Shown: positions 10,971 to 23,200 of the stretch, in pieces
How positions within the stretch are numbered: the stretch's first letter is position 1
How the letters are laid out: the number at the start of each line of letters is the position of its first letter
Source: Heterocephalus glaber
Taxonomy: Eukaryota > Chordata > Mammalia > Rodentia > Bathyergidae
Direction of reading: 5' to 3'
DNA length: 64,000 nt
Assembly (NCBI RefSeq): GCF_000247695.1
Contig: NW_004624734.1
Span: 31,702,237-31,766,236 of the forward strand
Position numbers and translations under genes: made by a program
The notes under the pieces: model-generated
The model's input: only the letters and a program-made list of their open reading frames with translations
What the model was told of the DNA's origin: nothing
Database searches by the model: none

Positions 10971-12639
10971 AAAGAGAGAAACAGAATGTAGTCCAGTTGG
11001 CTGGAGTATAGGGTAAGGGAGAGAAGGTTGAAACCAGGCTTGCCTTGGCACGTGGTGGGTACTGGATGCCCTTGACCATAGTAGTTTGCAGGGCCCTTGG
11101 AGCCCATTTTTCGTCCATGGTGGGGGAGGTGCTCAGCATGCCGTCCATCACGGGCTTGAGGCTGTACCCCATGCTGCTGCCACAGGCACCCAAGTCTGGG
11201 TGATGCAGGAGGTCAGTCCAGAGGGGCTTGCACCGTTGCCCAGAGCTGCTTACCCAGAATGAAGGCAGTCTCCGGGCTGACCCCATGTGACGTCAGCAGG
11301 CCACAGAGCACATCCAGTGAAAGCCTAAAGTGCCACTGCTGTCTCCATTACTTTACCTTGTTAACAACTCCCCACCCTATTCTACCTCCCTGGAAACCAA
11401 GGTTTTGGAAAGCAGAGTCATCCTGGCTCAAGGAGCAGAGAAACCCACAGCTCTGCAGCTGCAAGAGGCCCACCAAGTGGATGCAGTAGGTTCTGGCCAT
11501 GCCCCACCCGGCAGGCCAGGCAGGAGCCAGCCAGGGACCCTCCTGGTGTGGCCCATTAGCAGCCACCCTCAGAGTCCTCCCCTCATTGTGGACCCAGGCC
11601 CCACTCTCTCCTGCCAGCTCGGGCTCCCCTCAGCCAACAATGCCCCATTGGGAGTGCTTCACCACTGCTTGGCTTGGGTCTCTGGCTCCTAGATCTGCTT
11701 CCCACATTCTTCTGGCTCCTTGGGAAGTGCAGCAGGAATGGCCTTCTTACCCTGAGTGCTGCCCCTGCCAGCCTCCAGGTCTCCTCCTGCAGTGGGTCAA
11801 AGATTTACATGTGCACCCGCATGACCCAGGCCACTCACTACACATACAGGAATTCTGAGCAGCCAGTCTGGCCAGAGCCCAGAGCACACCCATTTCCAGG
11901 CACCTCAATGGGCTCTGAGTAGGTTATCTGGGCCACACCAGGAGCAACATTTATTTGAAAGACAACTTGTTGCAAGATGGGATTGGTTTTCAGATGGTTT
12001 GAGGGGATCAGAGCAAAGGAAAAACAAGTCTTTCCTGGAGCCTCCTGACCACTGTGCTCATTCTCTCCAGACAAGCAACACTATTTTCCAGGCCCCCTAA
12101 TCCCACTGCTCCCCACAGGGAGAAAACTGAGCCCTGGAGAAATGGCCCCATGACCAAGAGACAGAGACCTGTCTGTTTGGCTTCCAGAGTTCTGAGTCAC
12201 AGGGTGGCCCACCTCACCACGATGCTGTGTGTACAGAGTCACAGGCCACCCAGCAAAGGGCCTGCTGCACTGCCAGCCTGGCTAGGGTGGCTGCTGATTT
12301 CACTGGACCTCACCCAGCCCAAGACAGGCATAGCTCATGATGTCATTTCAAGCTGTCCTGGAAGCTGTCTCTGAGGGACAGAGCCACTCACTGACCCATC
12401 TTGTGCATCTCATGACTAGCGCTTTTATCATGTGTTATTACAGTTCTTACAGTTTATAAACTGTTGTTTATCTTCCCATTCTCCTTGCTAGAATATTAGC
12501 TCTCTCGAGGCCAGGTCCCTTTTCTGTCTTGTTAACATTTGTGTCATCCCCTTTACAAAGGGCCTGGTATGTGGCAGGAATTCAGAAAATGCTTAGTAAT
12601 AATAGTAATACCGTAGTAGATTTGCTTAGGATTTAGAAA

Positions 12640-12780
12640 GGGCCAGATGCTTTGCAATCATCAAATAAATCAATCTTTACAAAAATCCTCCAGGGTTATG
12701 AGTGCCCCCGTTCTACAGGTCAGGAAACCAAGGCTGAGATGAAACGATTTCTTCCAGTTTATACAGCAGAAAGCAGCAGA
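12640..12780 (-). repeat. MIR-like SINE fragment
   Basis: Antisense MIR pattern with TTCTACAGGTCAGGAAACCA followed by AGGCTGAGATGAAACG. Confidence 0.45.
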
Positions 12781-13687
12781 GTGGGGCTGGCCTGGCAAAT
12801 GGGGTCTGTAGAGTCTGTTTCACTCTTCCCTGCACTCCACAGGTGGACTGGTGGGAGGGAGTTGACTTCAGGTGGCTCTGGAGCCTCAATTTCTGATAGC
12901 CAACCCAACTCCATCTTGAGCCCCAACATCAGTTTGTACCCGTGCTTGGACAAAGTGGTTGTGCTTGGACAAAGCACCCCAAACCCCCGCATCCTGTTTG
13001 GCAGTCAATTTGCTGCAGTTGTAGGATGTTTTGTAGCTCACCTAGCGTGTGAAACTTCCTCTCGCCCCCCACTAACCTGGCATGGTTCTGCTTCTGTAAA
13101 ATTCAGCTTGCTCTCCCCTTGAGCCCTCCCCAGCTGAAAGCATGATTTAAAAGGAGAAATCAAACCATTTCTCAGGGCCAAGAGAATTTTCCAGGCATTA
13201 GCCCCCTCTCAGCTGCTAGCTTTCATAAACAGACTCCAATCTGATGCAGAGTGTGGCACATCTCTATTGTTCTAACTCACTTGGATAGAACAAATCCAGT
13301 AGGCTACTCAAACAGCCCAGCTGAGTCGTAACCAGGAGTAAGTGGCCATGTCTTGGATCCACCATTGCTAAGTTCCAATGAAGACTTCTTACCACGAGAG
13401 GAGTTGGCAGGTTCTCCTCCCACTTTCTGAAGGGACACTGACTCCGCAGTACATACAAATACCATCCACACTAGTACATCCTTGGACTGACATGTGGACA
13501 TCATGAACTCCAGCCTGTCCGGTTCCCTGGGAGAAAGGACTGCACCCCATCCATTTCACCCAGGTCTTGGGGTACCAGACCCCTTGGAGAACAGCAATGT
13601 CATCTGGATTAGTTCCCCCAACTGCAGATGGGAGAACCCTACTGAGGGCCTGGGGAAGAGCCTTTCTGAAAATCAAAGCCAAGAGAA

Positions 13688-13768
13688 CCAGGATATAGCT
13701 CAGAGGTAGAGCACTTGCCTCACACCTATGAGGCTCTGGGGCTTGATTCCCTAGTACTGCTAAAACAA
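13688..13768 (+). repeat. ID-like SINE
   Basis: ATATAGCTCAGAGGTAGAGC, CACTTGCCTCACACC, GGGCTTGATTCCCTAGTAC. A diverged ID in sense orientation. Confidence 0.8.
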
Positions 13769-14398
13769 ACCAGAAACCAGGTCTCAAAGGCCCAGGATCA
13801 TCAACTGCTCCTGACTGGAGGAACAGAGGCCAGTCCCAGGGTAGATGTCCCTGGCCACCCAGCCCTCCTACCCAGGTATGTAAAGCCCACTGTTAACAGC
13901 CAGCCTGGGGGCTTTTGCTGAGCCCTTAAGGGGCCCTGGCTAAAGGCAAATAGCCTCAGTTCCAGGGAGAAAAGGGAGGTAGGAGAGTCAGGTTTGGAGG
14001 ACAGCAAGAGAAGAGAGCCTGGCTCAGGAGAAGCCAATCCCAGAGCCCATCAAGGCTGGGTGACAATGGATGGAGAGGGGGAAGCCGGCCCAGCCTGGCC
14101 AAGAAGAAGCCTGAGAAGGGCTGGGTAGTGGGCTGGGCTCCCCAAGGGGAAGGGGCACAGAGGGACAGGTGGAGACTGCAGCCAGAGGATTCTGCGGGGA
14201 CTCACTTCCTACATTCAAACCAAGCCAGATGCAGCCAGCCAGGGCTTTGCACCAGGCTCCTCATGCTCCAGGGTCAGAAGTTCCAGAGAATCCTAGGTCA
14301 GAAGTCCTGAGAAAAGTAGAGACTGGAGCAGAAATCACCACGTCCAGGGGAGGTTTGTGGCACCCAGGCCCATAGTTTCTATGTGTAATGAAGCAGCG

Positions 14399-14404
14399 TT
14401 TATT
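14399..14404 (-). terminator. Candidate distal polyadenylation signal AATAAA
   Basis: A second perfect AATAAA on the minus strand about 2.7 kb past the stop. It could serve a longer GALNT16 mRNA. No transcript data can be seen here. Confidence 0.35.
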
Positions 14405-14979
14405 TTTACCTGGGTAGGTTCAGCTTCTGATCACAGCAATGGTGGGGGTTTCCAACTGGTTTCCAAGGAAACATTAGGCAGAACATCTGCTATCCCATCG
14501 AGCAAGCCTAGGTTGATACAACTCTTTCTAGAATTATTTTGAATATCCTGCCTGAATTTTTACCACTGCCTTCTTGCGTAGCAGCAGAGGGGAAGGGCAG
14601 CTCAGAGGGGCCAGGCCTGGATCCTAGGCAAGGACAGAGTATTGGCTAAAGGCACCAATGTTGGTGGGGCCACATCGATTGGGAGAAGTCCCAGGATGTC
14701 TGTTTCCAAGGCTCAGCAATGAGCCTTGTGTCCCACAATGAGGCAACAGGAGGCCAAGCTCAATCTGACAGTCACTGGTCCCTGGGCTCCGGTCCCTGGC
14801 CTGCCCTAGTGGCGGGGCCACTGCTGGGTCTCCCAGTGCAGGCCCGATGTGCAGGACAGGGTTGGACTTGAACCCATGCAGTCTCACTTCTACACAGGTG
14901 AGACCCGACTGTCCCCAGGTGAGGGAGGGGGTGTGGAGGGTAGGCTTGGGAGTTGGAAAGGAAGACGCTGGTATATGTG

Positions 14980-17085
14980 AACTTGTAATAAGTGGTTTTA
15001 TTCCAGGTGTGTGTTTCATAAAGACAGTGTCCTCAAGGACAGCTAGTGGCACATGCTTTGGTCAACAGGAGGAAAAGCAAAACCAGAATTGGGCTGAGTT
15101 CCCAACAAAGGATAGCTGACGAGTGCAGAGCCTGGTGGCCACAGGAAGTAAGGGAGAGATCTCAAAGGCGCTCTGAGCAGCAGTCCTTACATTTGAGAGA
15201 AGCCCACAGCCAAGCCGGCTGAGGCTCCAAGGAGCAGTCTTCACCCTGGCCCCGGTTCTGTCCTCAGCTGGTGCAGGAGGCTTCCCACTTGGATAGGAGA
15301 TCCCGGGACGGCAGCAGTAAAACCACAGCAGAGGAAGGGGACAGTGAAGCCACCGAGGAGGACCCCTGTGCTGAGCCTGGAGGCTTGCACATACTTGGGG
15401 ACGGGAGCAGTCCAAGGGGTGCTGGTGAGAGGAGAGCACTGGACCACCCCAGGGCGGTGCTGCAGACCACCGGTGCTTGCTCCTCACCCAAGGGCCACGT
15501 GGGGGGAACAGGGCAATGGTGATTTAGGCACAGCAGGGAGGAATATGGGGGGTGGCAGCTCAGATAAATGGTGGCTCCACTCCAAAGCAGAGACTGGGGC
15601 CCTTTGGGGATCAGGGACCTCTTTAAGGAGCTGGGGAAGTCCGTAGACCTTCTCCCCAGGAAAACGCATATATGCACACACATCATGGGATACTGTGGGG
15701 ACAATTTCTGGAGTTTCCTAAACCTTCTGGAATCCATGAAATCGCCATGAGCATGTACTTTCTCTGAAAGACTAGGTAGGGGTGTCCACACCAGGATAGT
15801 CTGCGTCGGTACAGAGATTCCAGGGGTTCCAGTACCAACAACCCTTCCCGACAATCACACTGCCTAAGCCAGTGGCACAGGGCAGGAAGGGTTGGGGCGG
15901 GGGCCTGGGGGAACAGAGGGGATCCCAAAACAGGGCCATGGAGGAGTGGAAGTTGTGTTCTCAGGGGCTGGGAGAAGGATCTGGGAATTCTCTACCCAAA
16001 CAGGAGCCACCAGCCAGCCTCCCAGCCCACTGCAACAGCTGAGCCTTGGAGGGAATCCTCCCGTCGGGGGAAGGGACCGAATGAGGTCTGGCCTGGGGAG
16101 CTTAGCCCCTAGTCACTTAGGGGATGTTCGGCTCCAGAAAGGAGGTCCCATTCTTCCTGGCCACCCTGACTCACGATGCTGTATTTACAGAGGCAACCAT
16201 CCGAGAGAAAGCAGAAGGCCAGTGAGCATGGGGCTGCTCAAAGGTGCATGTGGCTCCCCATCCTCCCAGTGGGCTCAGGCAGAGGAGACAGGGCCCCAGC
16301 TGGTCGTTAAGGCTCAAGAGAGGTCTTGGTGGGCACACAGCCAAACCGAAGTGGAGTCCATTTAAAACGATACCCCAGATCCCTCCGCAGCCTCCTGCTG
16401 AGCTTGTGGACACCCAGAGTCAGGACTGGGCGCGTCTCAGGCTCAGCTCAGGGCTGGCGAGAAGGGGGTGGCATGATGTCCTGAGGCCTTGTTCTTTAAT
16501 GCTTCGGTCCATCTGTGTTCCTCTGCAAAGTGCCCATCCTTTACCCCAGGAGCCTACTCCTGCCACACCCAAGCCCCTGGACTTGGCATCTCTTGCACAG
16601 GCCCCTGAGCTCACCTCCTTCCTAGTTGCTGACAACCCCTGCAGGTGGCCCCTCTCTTCTCCCTCCCTCTCTTCCCAGCCTTTGGCCTCTCCACAAACAC
16701 CGCCCACTTCTCCTGCTGTCCCCACGCTGGCCCCAGGATCCCAGTTGGCCCCTCTGTAGGCTTCTGTCCTTGCTACCCCCAAGCAACAAGGGGAGAGCCC
16801 CACACCACTGTCTGGGCCCAAGAAGGGCCAAGGGAGAGGACAAAGGGCACCTGCCCAGTCTGCCAGCAACAACCCAGTACCCTGACCATTGCCTCTCCCA
16901 GAACCTGGCAGGGTGGCCCCCTGAGTCCTCCCTAGACCAAGCTTTGGAGAAACAGATCACAGGGGTGTTTGCTGATGATCCTGGCAGAAATGTGAGGAGA
17001 TGGAAGCAGCCCACTTGATCCCCACCCTAACCCCCTTCTGGTCCCAAAGTCTCATGCAAAAGGTACAGGAGGCCCGAGCCTATCG
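14980..17085 (-). other. GALNT16: GALNT16 3' UTR (probable extent)
   Basis: About 2.1 kb, GC-rich, without recognised SINE or L1 insertions, running from the stop codon to the first AATAAA on the minus strand. The lack of SINEs here, while flanking DNA is full of them, fits an exonic UTR. Open frames seen in this stretch on either strand show no recognisable protein and are taken as chance. The true 3' end could be at the second signal near 14400. Confidence 0.6.
14997..15002 (-). terminator. Candidate proximal polyadenylation signal AATAAA
   Basis: A perfect AATAAA on the minus strand about 2.09 kb past the GALNT16 stop. The next minus-strand bases are ACCACTTATTACAAG, after which cleavage could occur. 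Assigned from motif and distance only. Confidence 0.5.
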
Positions 17086-17223
17086 TCATGTGTGTGGCAG
17101 CAGCTGCCACTGCTGGGCCTGGGCGTCAGCCTGACACTTGCTGGTCACCAGCTGGGCAGGCTTCGTCTCCAGGCAGAGGCCACTGATGGAATGCTGGATG
17201 AAAGATCCTTTTCTCTTCCATTT
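17086..17223 (-). CDS. GALNT16: GALNT16 coding exon 15 (residues 514-558) with stop codon
   Basis: 138 bp of coding sequence. It starts [20 protein letters not shown] and ends [11 protein letters not shown], with TGA at 17086-17088. This is the lectin gamma repeat: the CLD position is CLE (530-532) and QQW (550-552) is the QxW-type core. Acceptor TTTTCCAG at 17224 onward. The exon continues into the 3' UTR to the left. Confidence 0.98.
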   Translation of the reverse strand, partial: KWKRKGSFIQHSISGLCLETKPAQLVTSKCQADAQAQQWQLLPHT

Positions 17224-20200
17224 CTGGAAAAGATTGGGGGAAAGAGGGAAAAAAACAATTAAAAAATAATAATGCTTGCACCTTCATTTCACATGTGTGT
17301 ATACAAGCCTAGGCAAATCCCTTCACTGAAAACACACTGTTCTCCCTTGTGAAAGGGGCCAACCACCCCACCAGAAGCTCTGAGCCCCACTCTGTAGTTT
17401 GGCATTAGTTGCTATCCAGATCAGAGGAGGCAATGTAGATGCCCTTGGGCACCTAGATTTTGTTTGGCTGGCACAGTGTTTACTTAAAATTCGGCTCAGT
17501 TACCACATAGAAGTCTGCATTTTTAGTTTCTGCTTGGAGATGGGGCCCAGTTTCTTGTGTGGCCTCAGTGGACAGGGCTCAGGATTTACCTGCTCTCTGC
17601 TTTAGATGGGGCTCTCATTCTCCATTTTGCCATAGTGCCTGTGTGGTCCTGACTTCTCTCTTGTGGGACTTCCCCACCAGCACCCTGTGAGTTCTAGCCT
17701 TGATGAATCTCTTCCTTGAATGAGCTTTCTTCTTCATGCAGCCCTACGCATCTCACCTGGCCTGTAACCATGAGGCTGGTTACCTATACCTTCTAATGGG
17801 AACTGACCGCCATCTTTGCAGACATGGGTGTCCAGTGGAATGCTGGGAATACTCAAGTTCCCAATCATACCTTCACTTCCTGGGGCCTTCCTCCCCCAGG
17901 TCTGACAGGTGGGTAGAACATTTTAGAAAAGCCTGGATGGAGGACAAAGTGTGGCCTGGAACACAGAGAAGGGATGAGAAGCTGAGATCCAGGTTTCAGG
18001 TCTCAGGGAAGAATGAATAGCCAGGCAGGTCTATTTTTGGTTTCTCTCTGATTTCTCTCTCATTTCCTCTCTTCCTACATCCATCTTGTCCTCCATAAGA
18101 GGTGGGAGTGCTCCTGACCATGTGGATGGAGCCTAGAGGGGTATGAGCAGAAGGGCTCATGGAGCAGGCAGCGAAAAAGAGACAAGTTGCACCCAGATGC
18201 AGGCCAGGGCTATGGGTGCAGGGGTTTGTGGGGATAGACAAGGTGGGAAGTAGGGGCTGTGGAGTCTGGGCTTCCTTTGGGAATGAGAAGCTGTGAGAGG
18301 CCATGTGATCCCAGCTGAAAGCCTAGAGGTCAGGGGTAGGGGGTGAGAAAGGCCTTGGGCCCCTACAACTCATGGCACTCTTCTGCTCTGCACCCGTTAG
18401 TCCCTCACATTTAACTCCCCAGGAGGTCCTGCTGACCCCCTGTCCTGCTGACCGTACATCCAGGTCGCAGGCAGGGCCCTCCCCCAGGGCTGCAGCCCAG
18501 GCTTAGTGTGACCAGGTTTAGTGTGACCTCGGTATCGAGCCAACTGTAACATAGCAGCCCCTCCTCTTCCACGTAAGTGACTTGGACGTCCAGTTCATGT
18601 CCTTCTTTCATCCTTGTGCTCAAAATGATCTGTACGTTTCATAACCCAAGGGAGACACCCAGTGCATTTTTGTTTCATGATGAAGGAATGAATCACCCAG
18701 GCACTAGGAGGTGCTCTCCAAGCAGCAGGATTCTCACACCTACAGTGCCGCCAGGCCATCTGAGGCCTCTCTAACTCCCCAGGCCACTGCCTGGAGATAA
18801 GACATTGCATCACAGCTCTCACCGATCCACAGCCTCCATTTTCTGCAGGTTCCTTGCAGGGCAGCAGAAAAGGGAGCCTCCTGTTTTAGGAGGAGACTGG
18901 GGCTCAGGGGTGCAGGGAGTGAGAGCTCGGACCTGCCACCTCCATCACACCTGGTCTAGGGCACACGAGCCTCTCGGATGCATGAACCCAGCTAGCCTTG
19001 TGAACAGGGCCAAAGGCAGACCAGGAGAGGCCAGAGGCCTCTTGTGGCAAGGGAGAGCTGCTGGTCCAGTACCTCTGGGAGAGGAGAGGCACAGGCACCG
19101 AGAGCGCTCTGCGGCCCAGCAGGACTTGCAGGAGCAGAATGAAGGGGCCAGCTCAGGCCAGCTGGGAAAACGGATGCCTCAGCCCAGGAAATTATTCGAG
19201 GGGAGGCTGCCCTGGCAGACACTTCCTCCCTCTGGTCTCAAGAGACAGCAGGCAGCATGGGCTCAAGGCTTTCCCTTGGGGAGCACCAGGTGAAGGGCAG
19301 CCTGTGTGCGAGCCTGCTACAGGGCAGGGCAGATGGTGTGCAACCTTGGGTGGAAAGAACAAGCTGCATCCCCCAGCCGGAAAGCACTTCAGCAGCATCC
19401 AGCAGGGCCAACGAGCAGCCCCCCATCCACATATGCACGCACACACACGCACAACTCCAGGCAGAGGATGGTGGGAGAGGACCTGGCTGCTTTTCCTGAA
19501 TGGAACAGCAAACTTCCAGTCATCCCTAAAGAGCTGACCTAGGCAAACAGAAAAGGAGTGAGAGAGCTGGGGGGGGGGTGCATGTCTGTAATCCCAGCTA
19601 CTTGACAGGCTGAGGCAGGAGGATCCCAAGTTCAAGTCCAGTCTGGGCGACTTAGTGAGATCTTATCTCAAAATAAAATTTTTTTAAATGCCTGGGCAGG
19701 TAGCTCAGTGATGGCATTCGTGCCTAGCATGGAGGCCCTAGATTCAATTCCCAGTATTGGAAAAAGAAAAAAAAAAAGAGTAGAGAAGAGACAAGAGGAG
19801 ATGTGGGAAAGAGAGGGGAGAGGAAAGGAGGAGAGGAAAGAAGACAAGGGGTGGGAGAAAGCCCTACAAGTTAGTGCAGCTGGCCAGTCAGGCACAGGAG
19901 GCTACCAGAAGGGTGGGGAGGGCAAGGGCTGGAGCAGCCTCTGGCCTTGGGTCCTGCACCCTGGGAGCAGGGAGCCCTTCTGGCCAGGAAAGTGGCGGCA
20001 CAGCAGGGAGCCAGGTTCTCCTCCTCACTGGCTGCTGAGTGTCCTGAGCAGGTGGCTTCATCTTTCTAAGCTTCAGCTTCTGCCTTGCAGGTCACCCTGA
20101 TCTGTCTCCCAGGACTCATGGGGGCAGTGTGGGTGACAGTGATGGACAAATGGACCAGCCTCACACGAGCCAGTCACATAAGCTTGAAAATCACCATATC

Positions 20201-23200
20201 TGAGCCTCAGTTTCCCCAGTTAGCCAGCAGTCAAGAAATACTGATTGGGGACCTACTAGGTGCTGTTAAGACTGTGAGTTTTGCCAGGGATTTAGCTCAG
20301 TGGTTTCGCCGCCTGCTGCGCAAGCACAAGGACCCGAGTTCGGACTGTGAGTTTACGCCATCTACCTCGTAAGCACAAGGCCCCAAGTTTGATCCCCGGT
20401 ACAAAAAAAAAAAAGACTGTAAGTTTAAGTCCTAGCTCTACCCTGTCCCAGATGTATGGTCAACAAGGCCTGGTTTATTTGCCTGTAAAACAGGGCTGGT
20501 ACTAGGACCCATCCCTGGGGGGCAGGGAGGGTGGGAAGTGACAAGCCGCGTGAGACCCCAGCACAGGCTAGCAGGAAGAGCCCCCACTTACTTAAGCTGT
20601 GTGGCAGCAGCGGGCTAGGAAACAGCATTAACAAGACAAACAGCATTAACAGCTCCTCCCTCAGACGGCAGGACTGCTGTGAAACAAATACTTACCTAAA
20701 GAAGTAATTCTTCACAAGTGAAATCATAGGTCGGACCCAGATGTTGACTGAGGTCCTGTGGCTCCTCACTCCGGAGGGCATATCTGAGACTGCGGGTCTT
20801 AGGCTGGCTCCCCTGTCACGGACTGCCACCACCAGCTGCACGTCCCCCTGGGGGTGTGGGCCACCTGTGACCAGGCCTGGAGGCTCACCTGTTTGCCTTC
20901 TCTTGAGTTGCACACCTGCAGGATGACTGGGGACCCGGGAGAGGCCGTGGAGGTGGAGGTGGCAGCCAGGCACTTGCCCTGCTGCTGGATGAGATGGTCA
21001 CTGAACAGCCAGGCCTGCAAGACAAGGAAAGGACCGCTCTGGATGGAAGTGGGAAGACCAGTGATAAAGCAGGTACATATACTGTTGTAGAATTTTCCAC
21101 AAATAATTAGAGAAGCAAGGGGAGAGTATATTGGTATTCACTGCACATATCTCTCAAGCTTTCATTTTTTCCTTTTCCATACTAGAGATTGAACTGAGGG
21201 CTTTCACGCTGAACTACATACCCAGGCCTTTTTTATTTTTTATTTTGAGACTGGGCCTTGCTAAGTTGCCCAGGTTAGGCTCAAGCTTGAGAGCCTCCTG
21301 CCTCAGCCTCTCAGAGAGCTGAGACTACAGCCATGCACCACACCCAGCTCATTTTTTTCTATAAACTTGAACAGTGTTTATTATCAAATACTGAGATGTG
21401 GAAGCTTAGCTGGAGCCAACCAGAGGGCAATCAAGGAGGTGTCAAGATACAATGGGGACAGGAGAGGCTAATGGGACCAGGACATGGGACCAGGGCAGCC
21501 CGGGAAGTGGGCCCTGCTGAGGTCTTCATGGCTGGCTCTAGTGTTTTTTATTTTTCGTTCTTTCTTTTTTTTTTTTGGTACCGGGGATCGAACTCGGGTC
21601 CTTGTGCTTTCGAAGCAGGCAGTGGAACCACTGAGCTAAATCCCCGGCCCTGGCTCTAGTGTTGATGGGGGTGACATTCATGTGCTCACTCATGTGCAGA
21701 GTCCTGAAGGTTGCTGCTTATCAAACGAGCCAATCATAGCTGCACTCCAGGGAGAACTGGTCATTGTCTGGGTGACAAGGAGGAAGTGCATGGCGAAAGT
21801 ATGCAGAGTGTGAGGGCCCATGAGAAGAGGGTTTGAGGAGGGTGTAGACAAAACGAGCAGCATGAAGCCCCTGGCCCCTTCCTGACCTGCGCCCCTGGCT
21901 TCTCTCCGGCCCCCAGTCCTGACTCCCAGGCCCTCAGCAGCTTACCTGGGGTGGTGGGGGATTCTTGGCAGACCCTCTGCAGATCCCCATTCCAAGCAGG
22001 AAGTCACCAGCTGTGTCCTGGCCCTGGGATTCTAAGCAATTAACCCCCTGCTTAATGATGCCAGGGAGCACTTCCTTCACAGGGACACTAAGAGAAAAGA
22101 CAGCAATCAGGCTGGGGCCTGCCCTCCCTGCTTACCCATACCCTCTGCCAGAACACAGGGCCTGGTCACCAAGGCCTCTGTGAGCCACAGGCCCAGTGGG
22201 GATGGGAGCAGGGCAGGAGCAACCTCTGGGAAGACTGGGCCTCAGCTTCCAGAAGGTTCTTCCACGAGGCCCAGGGGCCACCCAGAGGCCAGGCCTGAGA
22301 CCCAGAGGACCTTGGAGGGGAGAGCTCAGGCCAAAACATAGGGCTCCTTGTCCCAGAAGAGGAAGCCTGAGGAGAAGATGGGGCCCAAACTGGGCTCGTG
22401 ACCAAATCTCAAAATGACAGGGAGCCCATTGTTTGAAGAGGACAACTTGAAATACACAAACATGAAAATCTGCTCAGTCTCGCCAGCAATTAAAGAAATA
22501 CATGTTAGAGAGTCACCACTATTTGTTTACCATATATATTTGAGTACATACGTATACGTGTTTTGGGATTTTTTTTGGTACCAGGGATCGAACTCGGGAC
22601 CTTGCACTTGCGAGGCAGGCGGTGGCACCACTGAGCTAAATCCCCAGCCCCACACAGGTATTTTTTAATGACAATGCCCAGTGTTGGTAGTAACTGTGAG
22701 ACTGGATCTTCTCACATTTTACCGGTGAGAACATAAATGATTCCAGCTTTCTGGGAGGGCAGTGTGAAATTAAGAATCAATGTCCTTAAAAATGTGCACA
22801 CCTTTGACCTAACCATGCCACTTCAAGGAACTTAACCTATGGAGATAATTATAGGTGTGTTAAAAGATCTTCATTTCAGAGTGGGTGACACTGAAAACAC
22901 TGGAATAGTTATCCAACAATAGGAGAAGGGCTGAATCAATTCGGATCTAGCCATAAGGCAGAAAAGCCTTAGGCCATTACAAATAATTATAGGAAAGAAT
23001 ATCTTGTGAGCATCCTGCCTCAGCCTTCCAGAGTGTTGGGATTCCAGGCTACCACCCCTCATGTAAATTTTAAGATAACAGAGAAAAACATGAATCTAGC
23101 CTCTCTCGAAAAAACAGGAAGGTCAGGGCTCACTGAGCTCAAATCCCAGGTCTCCCAACTCATGGCCCAAGGTGTGGGGTCCACAGGCTCCATCCCAATG

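Larger units (their letters stand above)
1..14390. other. Intergenic DNA downstream of GALNT16
   Basis: No exon of any gene was recognised. In human the next gene downstream is ERH, transcribed toward GALNT16, but no ERH coding sequence was seen here, so it probably lies left of the window. Stretches 4906-6190, 6830-7300, 8660-9780 and 11000-13680 hold mostly unique sequence plus MIR-like pieces. Confidence 0.7.
17224..20888 (-). other. GALNT16 intron 14
   Basis: 3.7 kb, no extra exon recognised. Holds a B1-dID (19567-19780) and the stacked ID pair (20270-20426). A purine-rich tract of about 100 bp follows the B1-dID tail (19759-19862). Confidence 0.9.
21015..21945 (-). other. GALNT16 intron 13
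   Basis: 931 bp containing two antisense SINEs (B1-dID and ID). Otherwise unremarkable. Confidence 0.9.

Noticed and set aside
1..14390. Search for ERH, the expected convergent neighbour
   Set aside because: No stretch reading like ERH protein was found; it probably lies beyond the left edge.
15264..15854. 196-codon minus-strand open frame and several overlapping ones at 15-17 kb
   Set aside because: They fall in the GALNT16 3' UTR, where GC-rich sequence yields long chance frames. None resembles a protein.
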